Shown in pieces: positions 22,723 to 33,142 of a DNA stretch of 64,000 bases (positions are counted from its first letter, which is position 1; each line of letters opens with the position of its first letter). Under the pieces are notes generated by a model. It saw only the letters and a program-made list of their open reading frames with translations. It did no database searches and had not been told where the DNA came from. Both the position numbers and the translations under genes were made by a program. The stretch is from Neonectria sp. B-13 (lineage: Eukaryota > Ascomycota > Sordariomycetes > Hypocreales > Nectriaceae), in assembly GCA_002682825.1 (NCBI GenBank), contig NOKP01000016.1:220591-284590 (forward strand), written 5' to 3'.

Positions 22723-23720
22723 CGAGGCTGCATGCAACTGGGCCAATTCTTCCACAGCGCCCAATGCTCGGCCAGAGTGACCGACTTTTTCGAGGACGAT
22801 CACAAAGCTGGCGTATACCTTAACGGCGAGCTGTTTACGACAGACTTTTTGGTCGGTACGGGTGGCGTCTATAACAGAGCTCGCAAATATGTTACGGGCA
22901 ACTCCGATATTGCCCAGCGCAATGGCTTCGCTGTTTACCGCGCATACTTCCCCCTTAAACATCTTCAGGGTGATCCGCCAACTCACCACCTGGCTTATTC
23001 TAAGACGGACGAGCTCATCATCTGGATTTGCGTTGACCTTCATGCAACTTTTATCATCAATGCCAAATTGGGCTTTGTGTCGGTTTACTTAACCCATAAA
23101 GATACATATACGGTGGAAGAACCATGGACTTATCCAGGGGCTGTCAAGGAGATGCTCGAATGTGTCAAGGGCTGCGATCCTGTTTTGGAAGCAGCCATCA
23201 AGCAGATCCCCGAGGAAGTCATATGTGACTTCAAACTTCTGTGGCGTGATCCTATCAACAAATGGGTCTCCGACAAAGGACCAATTGTCCTAGTGGTTGA
23301 CGCAGCATATCCTCACCTGCCCACTTCCGGCTCGGGAGGCGGAATGGCCATCGAAGACGGATCCATTGGGCGTCCTTGATCGACAAGGCCGGCAAATCTG
23401 ACATATCGCTCGCTCTTAGAGCGTTTGAGAGGTTAAGGTATTTTAATTCCCTAACCCGTCAAGTGCCTCGCTAACTAATATACTCTTGTAGGTTTGACAG
23501 AACGAACTCTACGCAACGTATAGGCTGGGAAGTCTGCCACAAGAAGCACCGAACTAATTGGGAGAGGGTGCAGGAACACCCCGAGTTACTCAAAATTCCC
23601 CAGCCCGATTGGCTATACTCTGGCGATGCTGAGAAGTATGGATACGAACAGTTCGATGCAGTTATAGCGCATTTGAAGGAATTAGAGGCACTGGGGAATG
23701 TATTTAAGTTGGACAAGTAG
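22723..23720 (+). pseudogene. 5'-truncated, frameshifted FAD-dependent monooxygenase (salicylate hydroxylase-like)
   Basis: The open frame from about 22723 to 23379 corresponds to the middle and C-terminal part of PF01494 aromatic-ring hydroxylases (RARKYVTGNSDIAQRNGFAVYR, KTDELIIWI, THKDTYTVEEPW). The N-terminal Rossmann region with GxGxxG is missing. The second FAD motif, normally GDAAHPH, reads VDAAYPH. After GGMAIEDGSI the frame is lost by a net one-base deletion near 23365 and resumes as LIDKAGKSDISLALRAFE, then a normal 54-nt intron (23438-23491) and FDRTNSTQRIGWEV to a stop at 23720. The truncation point lies next to the hexamer array. It is non-functional as an enzyme, but the intact downstream half suggests recent decay. 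It lies beside a convergent, intact FAH-family gene, so the two may once have acted together. Confidence 0.8.
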
Positions 23721-23807
23721 TTGACGCCAGACAGTAGGTTCTGTAGGCTAATAACTTATATAATCGTCTGCGACTGTGTCTACATAGTTCTTTGTTGAGA
23801 GTTCTGG

Positions 23808-24914
23808 TCAAAGTCCTGATCCTAACTTGGGAACTCTTTCAAATACAACCTTGTTGCTTGTCGAGCCGATCTTGTCAATGTGGACTTCAACAATATCGCC
23901 ATCTTTCAACCAAGCAGGAGGCTTCATGAAAGCCGCAACGCCGCTTGGGGTGCCTGTCATAACAACCGTGCCCTTTCGCAGTGTGGTTCCTCGAGTCAAG
24001 TGCTGAAGAATGGCGGGTACGTCAAAGATGAGGTCATCAATCTGGGTTGACTGCCTCTTCTCTCCGTTGACGAAGCATTCCATTCGGAGTTCTGCCGGGT
24101 TCGGAATCACGTTGGTGGAGGTGATAACGGGGCCGATCGGAGCAAATTTGTCAAACGACTTGGCGCTTCCGTGCTGATTCCCTGATCGCTCAGGCATTTG
24201 CCAATAACGGGATGACACATCATTGCCAGCAGTATACCCAAGTATATAATCAGAGAAATTGGCGTCTGCTGCCAAATCTTTGCAGTCTTTGCCAATTATC
24301 AGGCATAGTTCAGCCTAGGTAACCGAACTTCAGCTTTAGATCCCAAAATCAAGAGAACTCGGCTGCAGGGAAGCTTGGAGACTCTACCTCGTAGTCCATG
24401 GAGAGGCAGGCTGGTGGGATTGGTATATCCTCGTAAGGCCCTGCGAGTGCATCTACATGAATTAGTGAGAGCCGTCTCAGTTCCTAAGATTAGACTCTAC
24501 ATACCTGGAGGTTTCGTGAAGATAACAGGATACTTTCCGTAATCCATCTGGGGTCGTCAACATCTTCGCTGGAAATATTGAACCAAATGGACAAGGCTTG
24601 CATACCTTGGCCTCGTTTGCATGTTGCTTGTAGTTAAGACCAACACACATGAAGATGGGCGTTCCTGGTAAGGGACAAAGGACCTATTTTCTCGGTGTTA
24701 GTCATTGACAATGGCGGCGTGATCTTACCTCGACTACTATTCGTTGCTTGCTGTTTAGGCGAAAGTTTTCGTCCCAAGGATTATCGCCTTCAAATATTGG
24801 CACCAAGCGACCAGTAAGGCTCTCCTTAGTGCGCTTATGAGAAGCTCCAGCCTCTCCATAATATATGCCTCCATCACTACCCCGGAAACGAACGATGCTC
24901 TGGAAGGAAGCCAT
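23808..24914 (-). CDS. Fumarylacetoacetate hydrolase (FAH) family protein
   Basis: Five exons, 24914-24729, 24683-24606, 24547-24505, 24452-24388 and 24314-23808 (introns 45, 58, 52, 73 nt), give 292 aa. The fold is clear: FMCVGLNYKQHANEA, FTKPPDALAGPYEDI, MDYEAELCLIIGKDCKD (metal-binding acidic residues), GYTAGNDVSSRYWQ, KSFDKFAPIGP and TGTPSGVAAF...LKDGDIVEV. Members cleave or decarboxylate beta-diketo acids with Mg2+, including acylpyruvate hydrolysis and the isomerase/decarboxylase step of aromatic meta-cleavage. Intron 4 has a weak gtagag donor but keeps YEAEL intact. It is convergent with the monooxygenase pseudogene and shares only 87 nt of spacer. The specific substrate is unknown; oxaloacetate decarboxylase activity, known for some FAH relatives, is another possibility. 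Confidence 0.92.
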
Positions 24915-25799
24915 GATGATATCTGCTGAGAGAATGCACTAATTGGGGGAATCCAGATAAACCACAGTGTACTTGACAGAGAGAATTGAAGTTGTGAATA
25001 GCAGTTCGTAGTAGTCAACGTACGACTGGGGGTGATGAGAAAAGATCTACCTTCGGAGCGACGGTTAGACTGATTACAACACTGTAGCGCCAAGAAGAGC
25101 TCTACAAGGCGGAAATAGTTGCCTTCTGGCGGTATTATGGCGGCCTTCGCTGCACTCAGGCCTCTTGCCGTTCTCAAATTTGCTTATCAAGCAAAGTTCC
25201 GAGCACTGTCGGTGCCTCGGGTTCCGGCCTCGGCCTCGGGTTCGGGTTCGGGCTCGGGCTGGTGAGCGTCGGTTGGGCGACTTAGCCTAGCTACGTAGCA
25301 ACTATTGCGGGCTCGTATGTTTATTTAATAGGCCAGACCTTAAAGTCATCCTAGACTTCGTTGAGTGATGGTGTCCTGGATCTTAATTACCTGCCGAGGT
25401 TCAGCTCTCAAGCGGTATAAAGGCCGGCTTGGTATCAACTGAGGTAAGGCATGGTTGGTAGCATCGGTATTATCCAACTCGTCATATATGCACGCGCGCA
25501 CACATATTAACGACGATTGATTCTCCCGCCGTTTGTCATGTGTCGATTCTCTGTTTATGTCCCTCTTTCCTTCCTTGAGTTGCTATCGGGGTACGCTGCT
25601 ATTACAGAAACACGGGCTTGATAGTCCCTCCCTATCAGCCCCATGAGTGTCGAAACTACAGTAAAGGCAGCACCTCGATTGGCTGTCAGATGATTGTGAG
25701 GTGATATCGTCGAGGCGACCTGGACGACGGTAAGTCAAGCCTTTGTTGGGCATGGCTGCATTTACAGGCGAGGGAAGTGCTAACATGTAACAGCCGGCA
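24915..25799. other. Intergenic with inverted hexamer array
   Basis: Promoter side of the FAH-family gene, then GC-rich (CTCGGG)n at 25215-25262. Around 25640-25800 there may be an unrecognisable start of the decayed regulator that follows (a cysteine-bearing HECRNYSK frame), too weak to claim a zinc cluster. Confidence 0.4.
25215..25262 (-). repeat. (CTCGGG)n hexamer array, inverted orientation
   Basis: Reads CTCGGCCTCGGGTTCGGG then TTCGGGCTCGGGCTGG, the reverse complement of the array type at 22515 and 31317. It bounds the monooxygenase/FAH segment on the right. Confidence 0.7.
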
Positions 25800-27868
25800 G
25801 GCCGAGGATTTCGAGAGCAATAACAGCGGCGATGGCGGTAAAGTCGAGGAACTCAATGAGAACAATCGAATATCTAGTCGAGGAACTTCCCCAGCTCTCT
25901 TAGTGAGCCCTATCGTTGAGGGTGAACATACCGAAATTCCCTTCCGGATGCAATAAGATACACCGTCTGCTCCCTGCCATATTATCTATTCGTATTATCC
26001 ATTCCTGGCCATCAGAAACCTAGATTATATTCCGCCTCTAGATTTTCAGTTTCTCGAGCTTCAAGGCAGCCTCCACATTTCCTATCGTCCCATTTTCAGC
26101 GAATTCGTACGCCAATATTTTCTGCATATGCACTCAATACTCCCCATTCCTGACAAGGGAGATTTCTGGGAGACGTACGGTCAACTTGCCAACTCGCGCA
26201 AATTCAATCAGAGAATACCACTGCTCCTATTCCAGGCTATGCTGTTCGCGTGTTGTAATGTGAGTCTTGGTCTAGACCACAACCAGCCCCCTGGCTGATT
26301 ATTGCCCAATACGTTCCGCAAACGATGCTCAATCAACTAGGGCTGGAGACGGCTCGTGCCGCCCGCGCGGAGTTTTATTTTCGATCAAAGCTGCTGTTCA
26401 GCTTCGATACCGAATCCTCGACTATTACCAAGTCGCAGACGGTGCTGCTCCTGGCCTCATGCTCTTTCTCGTCTTACGACGTTCCATCCTTGGCTTGGGA
26501 ATGCGTAGAGCCATCCAGATCACACCGGCAAATTTCGATGTTAACCAGAACGATCATCTTAGTCGTTACGACCTTGAGGGTGAGCTCCACCGAAGGCTGG
26601 TGCGCAATCTTGACACCAAAATCCGCTATGCTGAATTCCTTGAGCTGCTGGTGGAGCTGTGCGTTATCTTAACTAATATACTCGAACTGGCGTTTCCTAT
26701 TGAGAATAGCCTCAGATCCGGTGGCGCTCAGTGCGAAGCTCTAAGTTAGATATAAAATTCCCAGGGAGCTCTTAATATATGGCACAAGAAGGCTACCGTA
26801 CGACTACCTAGCCTTGGCACGCCTTCTGAGACGCTCAAGCAGCATGATTCGGTAGTTCTCTACGCCAATCTCGTGTCTATGTACTACTAGTAGGTTTCTA
26901 TCTTTTCCTTCTTTATGTCAGCCCCTTAGAGATTACTAATCTCGCCCATCCACAGCTTGACTAAAGTAGCACTCGGCCATTACGAAATTCTACAGATGGC
27001 TATACGGAATGGCATTTCCGTCGAGCCCTGCAGACATTATTACACTCAAGCACAACCATTTTGAGCTCCAGGAGGCTACCATTGGAACGACAGAATACCT
27101 GAAGGAGCTTATGTATCTCAGACCGGCTAACTGGCTAACAATGACGGCCGTCTCCTGCATAGCGCTACCTCTTGTACTGCATATTCTTGATGTGGAGATA
27201 TTATCTTCTACGATGACTATCAATTCGGGGCCTTCAAAACCCATGAAGCATCGCCTCGGGATCTTGAGGAAAGCCATGGAGACATATCAACTCCAATATG
27301 AGGGAGTCGATTGGATCTGCGGCGCAATCAACCGCATCATAAATCTCGCTCGGGCCGGTTCGAAACGGAGCGCCGAGCAATCGAGAATCTGGCGGAGTCA
27401 AAACTCTACGAATGTCGACGATTGGATAGGAGTGCTGACATTCCAACCGGTCTGGTGCTTGAGACTTGCTTTCAGTATTGACGTAGCGTTTGGCAAGGGT
27501 CGGCTGCCAGAAGACGGAGTCTTTTTTGCGCAGCTTCCGCGACATTATCATGGCCGAGATGAGTCCGTCCACGAACTTGCTCAAGCAGCCAGCACACGGC
27601 GACAAAAGTGTAGACCGCAACACAGGAGGATCCCGGCTGGGAGATTAGGTCGGAACAAGACACCACTGAGAGTTGGAAGAAATTGGGCAATCTTGCACTC
27701 TATGAATTAGTTTTAGGCTCTCCGAGTGACATAACGATGGCTTGAGATGAGCGCCCTGTCTCAGAAGAGCTTGACCTAGTTGCTAAGTACGGCTGCGAAG
27801 GGCCAGGCGGGAGCGACCTTCATATTGCACTTGCGCATTTATCAGAACGGAACCTTGCTCTACTGTAG
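25800..27868 (+). pseudogene. Decayed Zn2Cys6 regulator of the cutinase transcription factor (CTF1-beta) type
   Basis: Pieces of the fungal_trans middle homology region occur in order: YPFLAIRNLDYIPPLDFQFLE, FVRQYFLHMHSILPI, LLLFQAMLFACCN, ARAEFYFRSKLLFSFD, then LGMRRAIQITPANFD, LVELCVILTNILELAFP, WLTMTAVSCIALPLVLHILD and VLTFQPVWCLRLAF. Between the SCSFSS and LGMRRAIQIT pieces roughly 60-80 expected residues and the frame are lost near 26475. A TAA interrupts the N-terminal part near 25953, the frame shifts again near 27640, and a TGA follows near 27743 before ALYELVLGSPSD... DLVAKYGCEG ends at 27868. No intact zinc cluster is found upstream. The pattern is that of a dead gene rather than an intron-rich live one, though one of the breaks could be bypassed by splicing. 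Confidence 0.7.
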
Positions 27869-28220
27869 CCTGATGCAGCTATAAGGCATCTGATTATCAG
27901 TTACGGTGTCTTGCAGCCATAGGGTCAAAGTTAGCCGCGGATATAGGCAAGTTGCAATAGCAAACCCATCACATGGCTCGGTTAATGAACAAGTACAGTC
28001 CGGCTAAATTGCCTCGTTGAGGAATGTGAGCACCCTTGGTTAGGTAGATCTTATGCACCCAACCCCTCTCTCCCAGCTCTCCTCGGAACGCACGGAATCA
28101 CTGCTTACAGTTGGGTTTCTACCCGAAAGTTTCAGTCTCGACGTAAGCGTCTCTCTTCGATTGCATCTGCTCAACATGTGGCCCGCTTGCCTCTGACTAC
28201 CCTGGCCATTTGACTAAATC
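27869..28220. other. Intergenic, promoter of the 803-aa regulator
   Basis: No gene. It contains the 5' leader of the downstream Zn2Cys6 gene. Confidence 0.5.
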
Positions 28221-30818
28221 ATGGCATGCAAAACGTGCCGCGCTCGCAAGATCAAGTGCGATCGGGCAAAACCAGTGTGCCAGAACTGTAAACAAAGGTC
28301 TAGCCATTGCACGTACACCGGAGAGAGGCGCACCAGGCATTGGGCGGGACATGACGTCAACAGCAGACGGTTCCAAATGTCAGTTATTCGAAATGCAAGA
28401 TCCGACACTCAAGAACCCTCGAGGCCAGCACCAGAGACAGGGCCATCGGCATCTAATTCTGCCTCCTTCGGCAAATCGGAGGCCTGGCAAACCCAACGTG
28501 GACAGACGACCACCATGAGCAACATGAGCCCATCTCAAAGCCCCCTAGTCGACTTGGAATGGGTGTCGGTTGAACAATATTTCTCCCAGATGGCGCACGA
28601 CACCGAAACGAACCATCCAGACATCAACGACGCCGACATTATCTTGCCCGAACAGACGGCTTCAACCACGGACCAAGAAGACGGTCTGCTTGACAGAATC
28701 CTAGAGGGTCATGATTTCGAGTGTCTCAAGGACACAAACCATGCTCTATGGATGCGAGTAAGCGATGGAGACGAATACACGGGTCCCTCATCTGGCATCT
28801 CGGCCATCTCTGATACGGGCCTGAACTGGTTGCGACAAAATATACTCGACTCGGCTGTCCTCTGTGCGACGGTTCAGGACATACGAAACGCTGTCTTCAA
28901 CCATTTACGACATCCCAAATGCATGCCTCAAGGCCTCACACTGGCGCCGTTGGCACCTTGTAGTCACAACAAGATTACCCTGTCTGATACCCAGAAATAC
29001 GTCGACGCTTATTTCTCTCATGTCCAGGTGCTCTTCCCAATTCTTGATCGCCGTCAGTTTCTGTTTCAACTATCAACACTCGGGACAAGCCAAGATGGGC
29101 AGAAGTATTCATGGATGACTTTGCTTAATGCGGTGCTAGCATGTGGATGCCGCGCCGCCCTCTCGGATGAGACAGCTGAGGCATTCAAGGTATCAGGACG
29201 TGAGGCTTGGGTATACTTCCAGAACACTCTCTCCTTTGAGTCACATATCATACACGACGCCACCGATCTGTTAGCAGTACAGGCGATGGCTGTTATGGCA
29301 GTGTTTGCTCAAGGACTATCAAGCCCCCAGAGGCTAGAGTACACGTTCTCCTCGATAGCATCACGGCTATCTCACAGCCTGGGGCTCAACCGCCACCCAC
29401 CTCCAGAGTGGCGTCTCACAGAGGATGAAAAGCGGGAAAGGAACCGAGTGTTCTGGGTGGTGTATTGTCTAGATAAGATCATCGCGCTCCGCTGCGGCCG
29501 GCCATCAATCATCAGCGACGACGAAATAAGTTGTTGTTTTCCACGAGGCGTCAAGATAATTCAGCAGGGGAACGAAACCGCCAGCACATTGGATACCCTG
29601 CCGTCTTTGGATCTTTTCTTGTGCTTTACGAATCTCTCGCGTATCTGTGGGAATGTGTCGCGGAAACTTTACTCCGCCACTGCACTCTACACGCCATCCC
29701 CTGAACTTCTTCAGACATCGAACCGTTTGTTCCAAGATTTAGAGTCTTGGCTGCAAATGATCCCCGACCATCTTCAACCTGGCAAACCTCTCGCTCAGAT
29801 GCTAGATACAGGCGGGTTGTCAAGGGCCCAAATCATTATTCTTCACTCGTCGTACTACTACGTATTATGCGCCATCTACAGACGTTTTACACCCATATTT
29901 ACTCAAGAAAGCAGAAGGCTCGAGCACATGGTTGACCAGAAGTCGCATGTATCGCATATTCAAGCCGCAAGGTGTATAGCTCTACTAACAAAGCACCTCG
30001 ATATCGAGAGCTACACACCCGCATGGTAGGTGATTGAGACGCTGCAGCCTAGAGCCACTCCATACAAGTTTTTATCTTTTCGTAGTGAAGCATCTGATTT
30101 CCTATTCTACCCTTGCCCTTCTTCTCTCAAAGCCAGATAAATATCTATCCTACACCTTTCTCTCTTACCTTGAACTAATTGAGTCCCTCTAACTAATTCT
30201 TGCGGTTGCAGGCTCGTATTTTATTATCCATTTACCGCCTTAACTACCATTTTCGTCCACATCGTAGCAAACCCGTCGAATGAGTCCACTCAAAGCAACA
30301 TTGCCCTCATGGAGACAGTCGTGGGCTTCTTTGGACGCCTTGAATATGTCACTGATGGCGAGACTGCCTTCACGAAAACAACCGAGTTCGTTCAACAGGC
30401 GCGTCGTGTAGCTAATAGACATGGTAATGGAGGCAGTCCCAAAAAGAAAAGCACAAGTCCGACCGATTCCAATGTATGTGACAGCTTGGTGGGAAATATG
30501 GGAAGGTCATTGCAAGCTGACATGGGCTTGGAGGACAATCCGCCGGACGTACCGGGGAGTTTCACTGATGATCCTGCTCACGACCACTGCATCATCTCAA
30601 GCCGCATGATGGAGAGCACCGCTGTCACCCGACTTTCATTACCACGCACGGAAGCAAAGGGAGCTGGCCGGCGTTCAGAGTCTGGGGACGCTTATCGGGG
30701 GATGGGGATTTCGAATCAGGAACAGTCCCTTTATACGGACTTAATGTGTCTTTTGGAGGCCTCACCCGGGGACACGCACCATTCACACTGGTTAGGGGAC
30801 TGGGCGTCGGCAGGTTAA
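28221..30818 (+). CDS. Zn2Cys6 transcription factor with fungal_trans domain
   Basis: Two exons, 28221-30025 and 30212-30818, joined over a 186-nt intron (gtaggt...gcag, phase 2), give 803 aa. The binuclear zinc cluster starts at residue 3 (Cys3, 6, 13, 20, 23, 30: CKTCRARKIKCDRAKPVCQNC). The fungal-specific regulatory domain follows at about 255-520, with YVDAYFSHVQVLFPILDRRQF, AVQAMAVMAVFAQGL, SRLSHSLGLNR and RVFWVVYCLDKIIALRCGRPS. After splicing the frame runs through WLVFYYPFTALTTIFVHIVANP, which matches the standard C-terminal part of this domain and supports the unusually long intron. It should act in the nucleus as a DNA-binding activator, probably of neighbouring catabolic genes (inference). 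It is co-oriented with the SnoaL-like gene and divergent from nothing close by. Confidence 0.92.
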
Positions 30819-31316
30819 GGTACGATTTCCACAAAAGCTGTATCTATATCATTCTTTTTTCTTGATAAGTTAAGGTCGATGAACGAGGTGGGTTTCGCGC
30901 TCGATTAATGAAGGAATTCGAGGCTTGGACATTTGGCATATCTACTGATAGCATGCAACAAGAGGCATCTTGGCTGGCGAACGAATGCTCAAATTTGCCC
31001 AAGGACAGATTCTGTCCGAGTCATGCAGCCATAGTTAATGACATTGACTTGGCAACTAAGCCAAACACACCTTTGCTTATTTTCCTCAGTCCGCCTTTCG
31101 GAACAGGTAAGTGGGGTCAAACGCGGCAGCATGACATCTTGACTTGTCACAAAAATGGATGAGGTGAATTTCTCATTTGATAGACTACACTCTTGATGTG
31201 GTTTTCGACCGTATTCGCTTGGCGAATCATTGGGTTTGAGGCATAGCTTCAGTCTTGAACCCCCCCCCCCCCCTCGGGCCATCCGTTGTCATGACATGAG
31301 CCCGACTGATACTAGA

Positions 31317-31350
<34 letters not shown>

Positions 31351-31410
31351 AGCCGAAGTGGAGGGGAAGACGGCCTTTTCCAATAGATGTTCGCCACCAT
31401 GTGTAACAAA
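30819..31410. other. Intergenic with poly-C and hexamer array
   Basis: Between convergent genes. An 84-codon frame (30908-31162, with PLLIFLSPPFGTGK) has no domain and is not called. A C14 run at 31260-31273 and the CCCGAG array follow. Confidence 0.4.
31317..31360 (+). repeat. (CCCGAG)n hexamer array, + orientation
   Basis: About five near-perfect GAGCCC units followed by CCGAAGCCGAAG. The flank CTAGACCGA also occurs next to the array at about 22575. A C14 run lies 45 nt upstream. Confidence 0.85.
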
Positions 31411-32010
31411 TCACATGCTTGCCAGATCCGGCAAACCTCGCGGCCCAATCTCATGACGCTTCTTCAGAACACGTTCATCCTGGCCATTATTGATGGCTGC
31501 AATCATTTCCTCAGCGTCAAAGTCGGTGCCGATGGGATTCTGGGAAAATTTATCGCTCATCATGAAAGCAGTTGCTTCGTTGGCTGTATCAAAATTGTCG
31601 ACTTGCGTCTCAAGCATATTGCCGTCTGGGTCCTTGTAATAGATGCTTGTCGTAGGGCCATGGTTGACGAACCAAACAGGATTGATACCGTGGGATTTGC
31701 GTTGGCGATACGATGTCAACAGGTCGGCCAGAGAAGGGAAAGAGAAGGCGATGTGCTCTAAGCCGCAACTGTTGGGGTTCTTGGGCGCCGTTGTTGGGAT
31801 CCCTATGAGGGCGATGCGATGGTGTTCCTCATCGTACGTTATAAACGATAGCGAATCGTTGCCATAGGTGACAGTTCCACCCAGAAAAGTAGTATAGAAA
31901 TCAACCATCCGTTGGAGATTTGAGGTGCGAAGCACAACATGTGCTAGTGATGTAGGGTTCAGCACATTGGTGCTAGGAGCATCAAGTTCAGGAATGATTG
32001 CTGGTGGCAT
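31411..32010 (-). CDS. VOC-fold extradiol dioxygenase / glyoxalase-like protein
   Basis: A single exon of 199 aa with no signal peptide. The vicinal-oxygen-chelate fold is complete: LAHVVLRTSNLQRMVDFYTTF (metal ligand His24), CGLEHIAFSFPSL (His86) and YYKDPDGNMLETQVDNF (Glu134), the 2-His-1-Glu set of type I extradiol dioxygenases. Fungal homologues are usually annotated as biphenyl-2,3-diol 1,2-dioxygenase-like. The reaction would be metal-dependent ring cleavage of a catechol, or a related glyoxalase or fosfomycin-type reaction; the single-domain length leaves this open. It is divergent from the SnoaL-like gene with a 400-nt spacer, suggesting shared control. The FAH-family gene at 23.8 kb could in principle process a ring-cleavage product. 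Confidence 0.88.
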   Translation of the reverse strand: MPPAIIPELDAPSTNVLNPTSLAHVVLRTSNLQRMVDFYTTFLGGTVTYGNDSLSFITYDEEHHRIALIGIPTTAPKNPNSCGLEHIAFSFPSLADLLTSYRQRKSHGINPVWFVNHGPTTSIYYKDPDGNMLETQVDNFDTANEATAFMMSDKFSQNPIGTDFDAEEMIAAINNGQDERVLKKRHEIGPRGLPDLASM

Positions 32011-32410
32011 GTTTGATTGCTGGATTGACGGAGATTTACCACGGGAGCTTATGGTGGGATTAAATCTAACCTAGAACCCATATCTTTCCACCCGTACTTA
32101 AATATACCAGATTGTGAAATGGAGTGACAGACAAAAGGGCGTTCGGGTATCCAGCTCGGCCTCTCTGGCTGCTCCAGCCTTCAAACCCGAAGCCGGCGCT
32201 GTAACCGACCGGGCGGAAACCAATAGCCGCGGGTAAGGTGGCCGACGAATGTCAGCAGATGCCTACTGCCTTAAAACCCCAGTCCGGAGTTAAGAGCATA
32301 TTCCATTACATGGCCGAACCACCCTGAATGCATTGTCCGCAGCTATCCTTGTTCAACCATCAACTCATTCCCACATCAACCTACAGCACAATATCCAAGC
32401 CCTAGAAAAC
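32011..32410. promoter_or_regulatory. Divergent promoter region of the dioxygenase-like and SnoaL-like genes
   Basis: A 400-nt spacer between two divergent starts. It includes a CCCGAAGCCGGCG fragment near 32187, related to the hexamer arrays. No specific operator recognised. Confidence 0.4.
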
Positions 32411-32938
32411 ATGAGCCATGTCATTGAAGGTACTAAGTGACTGTCTGACGAGATCATTCAAGATGTAAAAGCCCTTTTGGCCAGATACTATGAGCTCGCA
32501 GACTCCCGGCAGTCAAACGCTGGTAGCCTGATGGAGACCGAGATTTTCTCTGAAGGAGCTTCACTCATCGGACCAAACGGCACTCACAGAGAATCTAAAG
32601 GTGTCAATTCGTTGACTTGTCTTCCAAGTCCTTCGTCTGGACTAACTTCAATCATAGAAATAGCAGAGAGCCGAGGAAAGCCACGCCCCGCTGTGAAATC
32701 AACGAAGCGCACCATCTCCAAAGTATTTTCAGCTCAGACGAATCTAGAGCTGGCCCTCATTGGATCCGTGCATATGGACTTCGTCAATGGGAAGAGTGTT
32801 AAATGCCCTTTTTCTACGCATCTTGAACTCGAGACTCTAAATGATAAGCCTCGTGTCAGCTTCATGGAGATATTCGCTGTAAGCCTTTCGCCTTTCACAT
32901 CTCCCCGCAAGCTCGTGCAGCTTCTGAATGGGCATTGA
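32411..32938 (+). pseudogene. SnoaL-like (NTF2-fold) protein with in-frame stop; possibly rescued by splicing
   Basis: From ATG 32411 the frame reads MSHVIEGTK, then TGA at 32438-32440, then LSDEIIQDVKALLARYYELAD, MATEIF-like METEIFSEGASLIGPNGT, a 57-nt intron (32601-32657), KRTISKVFSAQTNLELALIGS, VHMDFVNGKSVKCPFSTHLE and PRVSFMEIFA, a fungal NTF2-fold family of about 150 residues. The LSDEIIQDV stretch looks coding, so the TGA probably replaced TGG. A 42-nt GT...AG segment (32430-32471) would remove the stop and rejoin E to ALLARYYE, giving a slightly shortened protein. The C-terminus also reads past a possible 33-nt intron at 32881. SnoaL-fold proteins include cyclases, hydrolases and isomerases; no catalytic residue can be assigned. 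Confidence 0.6.
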
Positions 32939-33142
32939 CCTGATGTCCTAGGATGTAATCCTTATATCAGCTGCATTCGCCAATTAATAAAACTGTCTGA
33001 TACCAGTCAATCCGCCGTATATCTGCATGAACATAGCGAGATTGAAAGGCAGGAGGAGCGATATGCGGATTTCAATTGTAGTCGAGCCATTGCAAGTAGG
33101 ATAGTCTGTTCCGCACACACAGGTTGTTTTATATTGAGAACG

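Noticed and set aside
22515..25262. Inverted hexamer arrays as terminal repeats of a transposon
   Set aside because: No transposase, no target-site duplication visible, and the arrays are simple repeats of uneven length. Kept only as a finding about breakpoints.
25640..25740. Possible zinc cluster of the decayed CTF1-type regulator (HECRNYSK frame)
   Set aside because: Only one or two cysteines in plausible spacing, and a stop follows at once.
30908..31162. 84-codon frame with PLLIFLSPPFGTGK, reminiscent of a P-loop
   Set aside because: The GTGK lacks the rest of a Walker A motif, and there is no extension by splicing and no family similarity.
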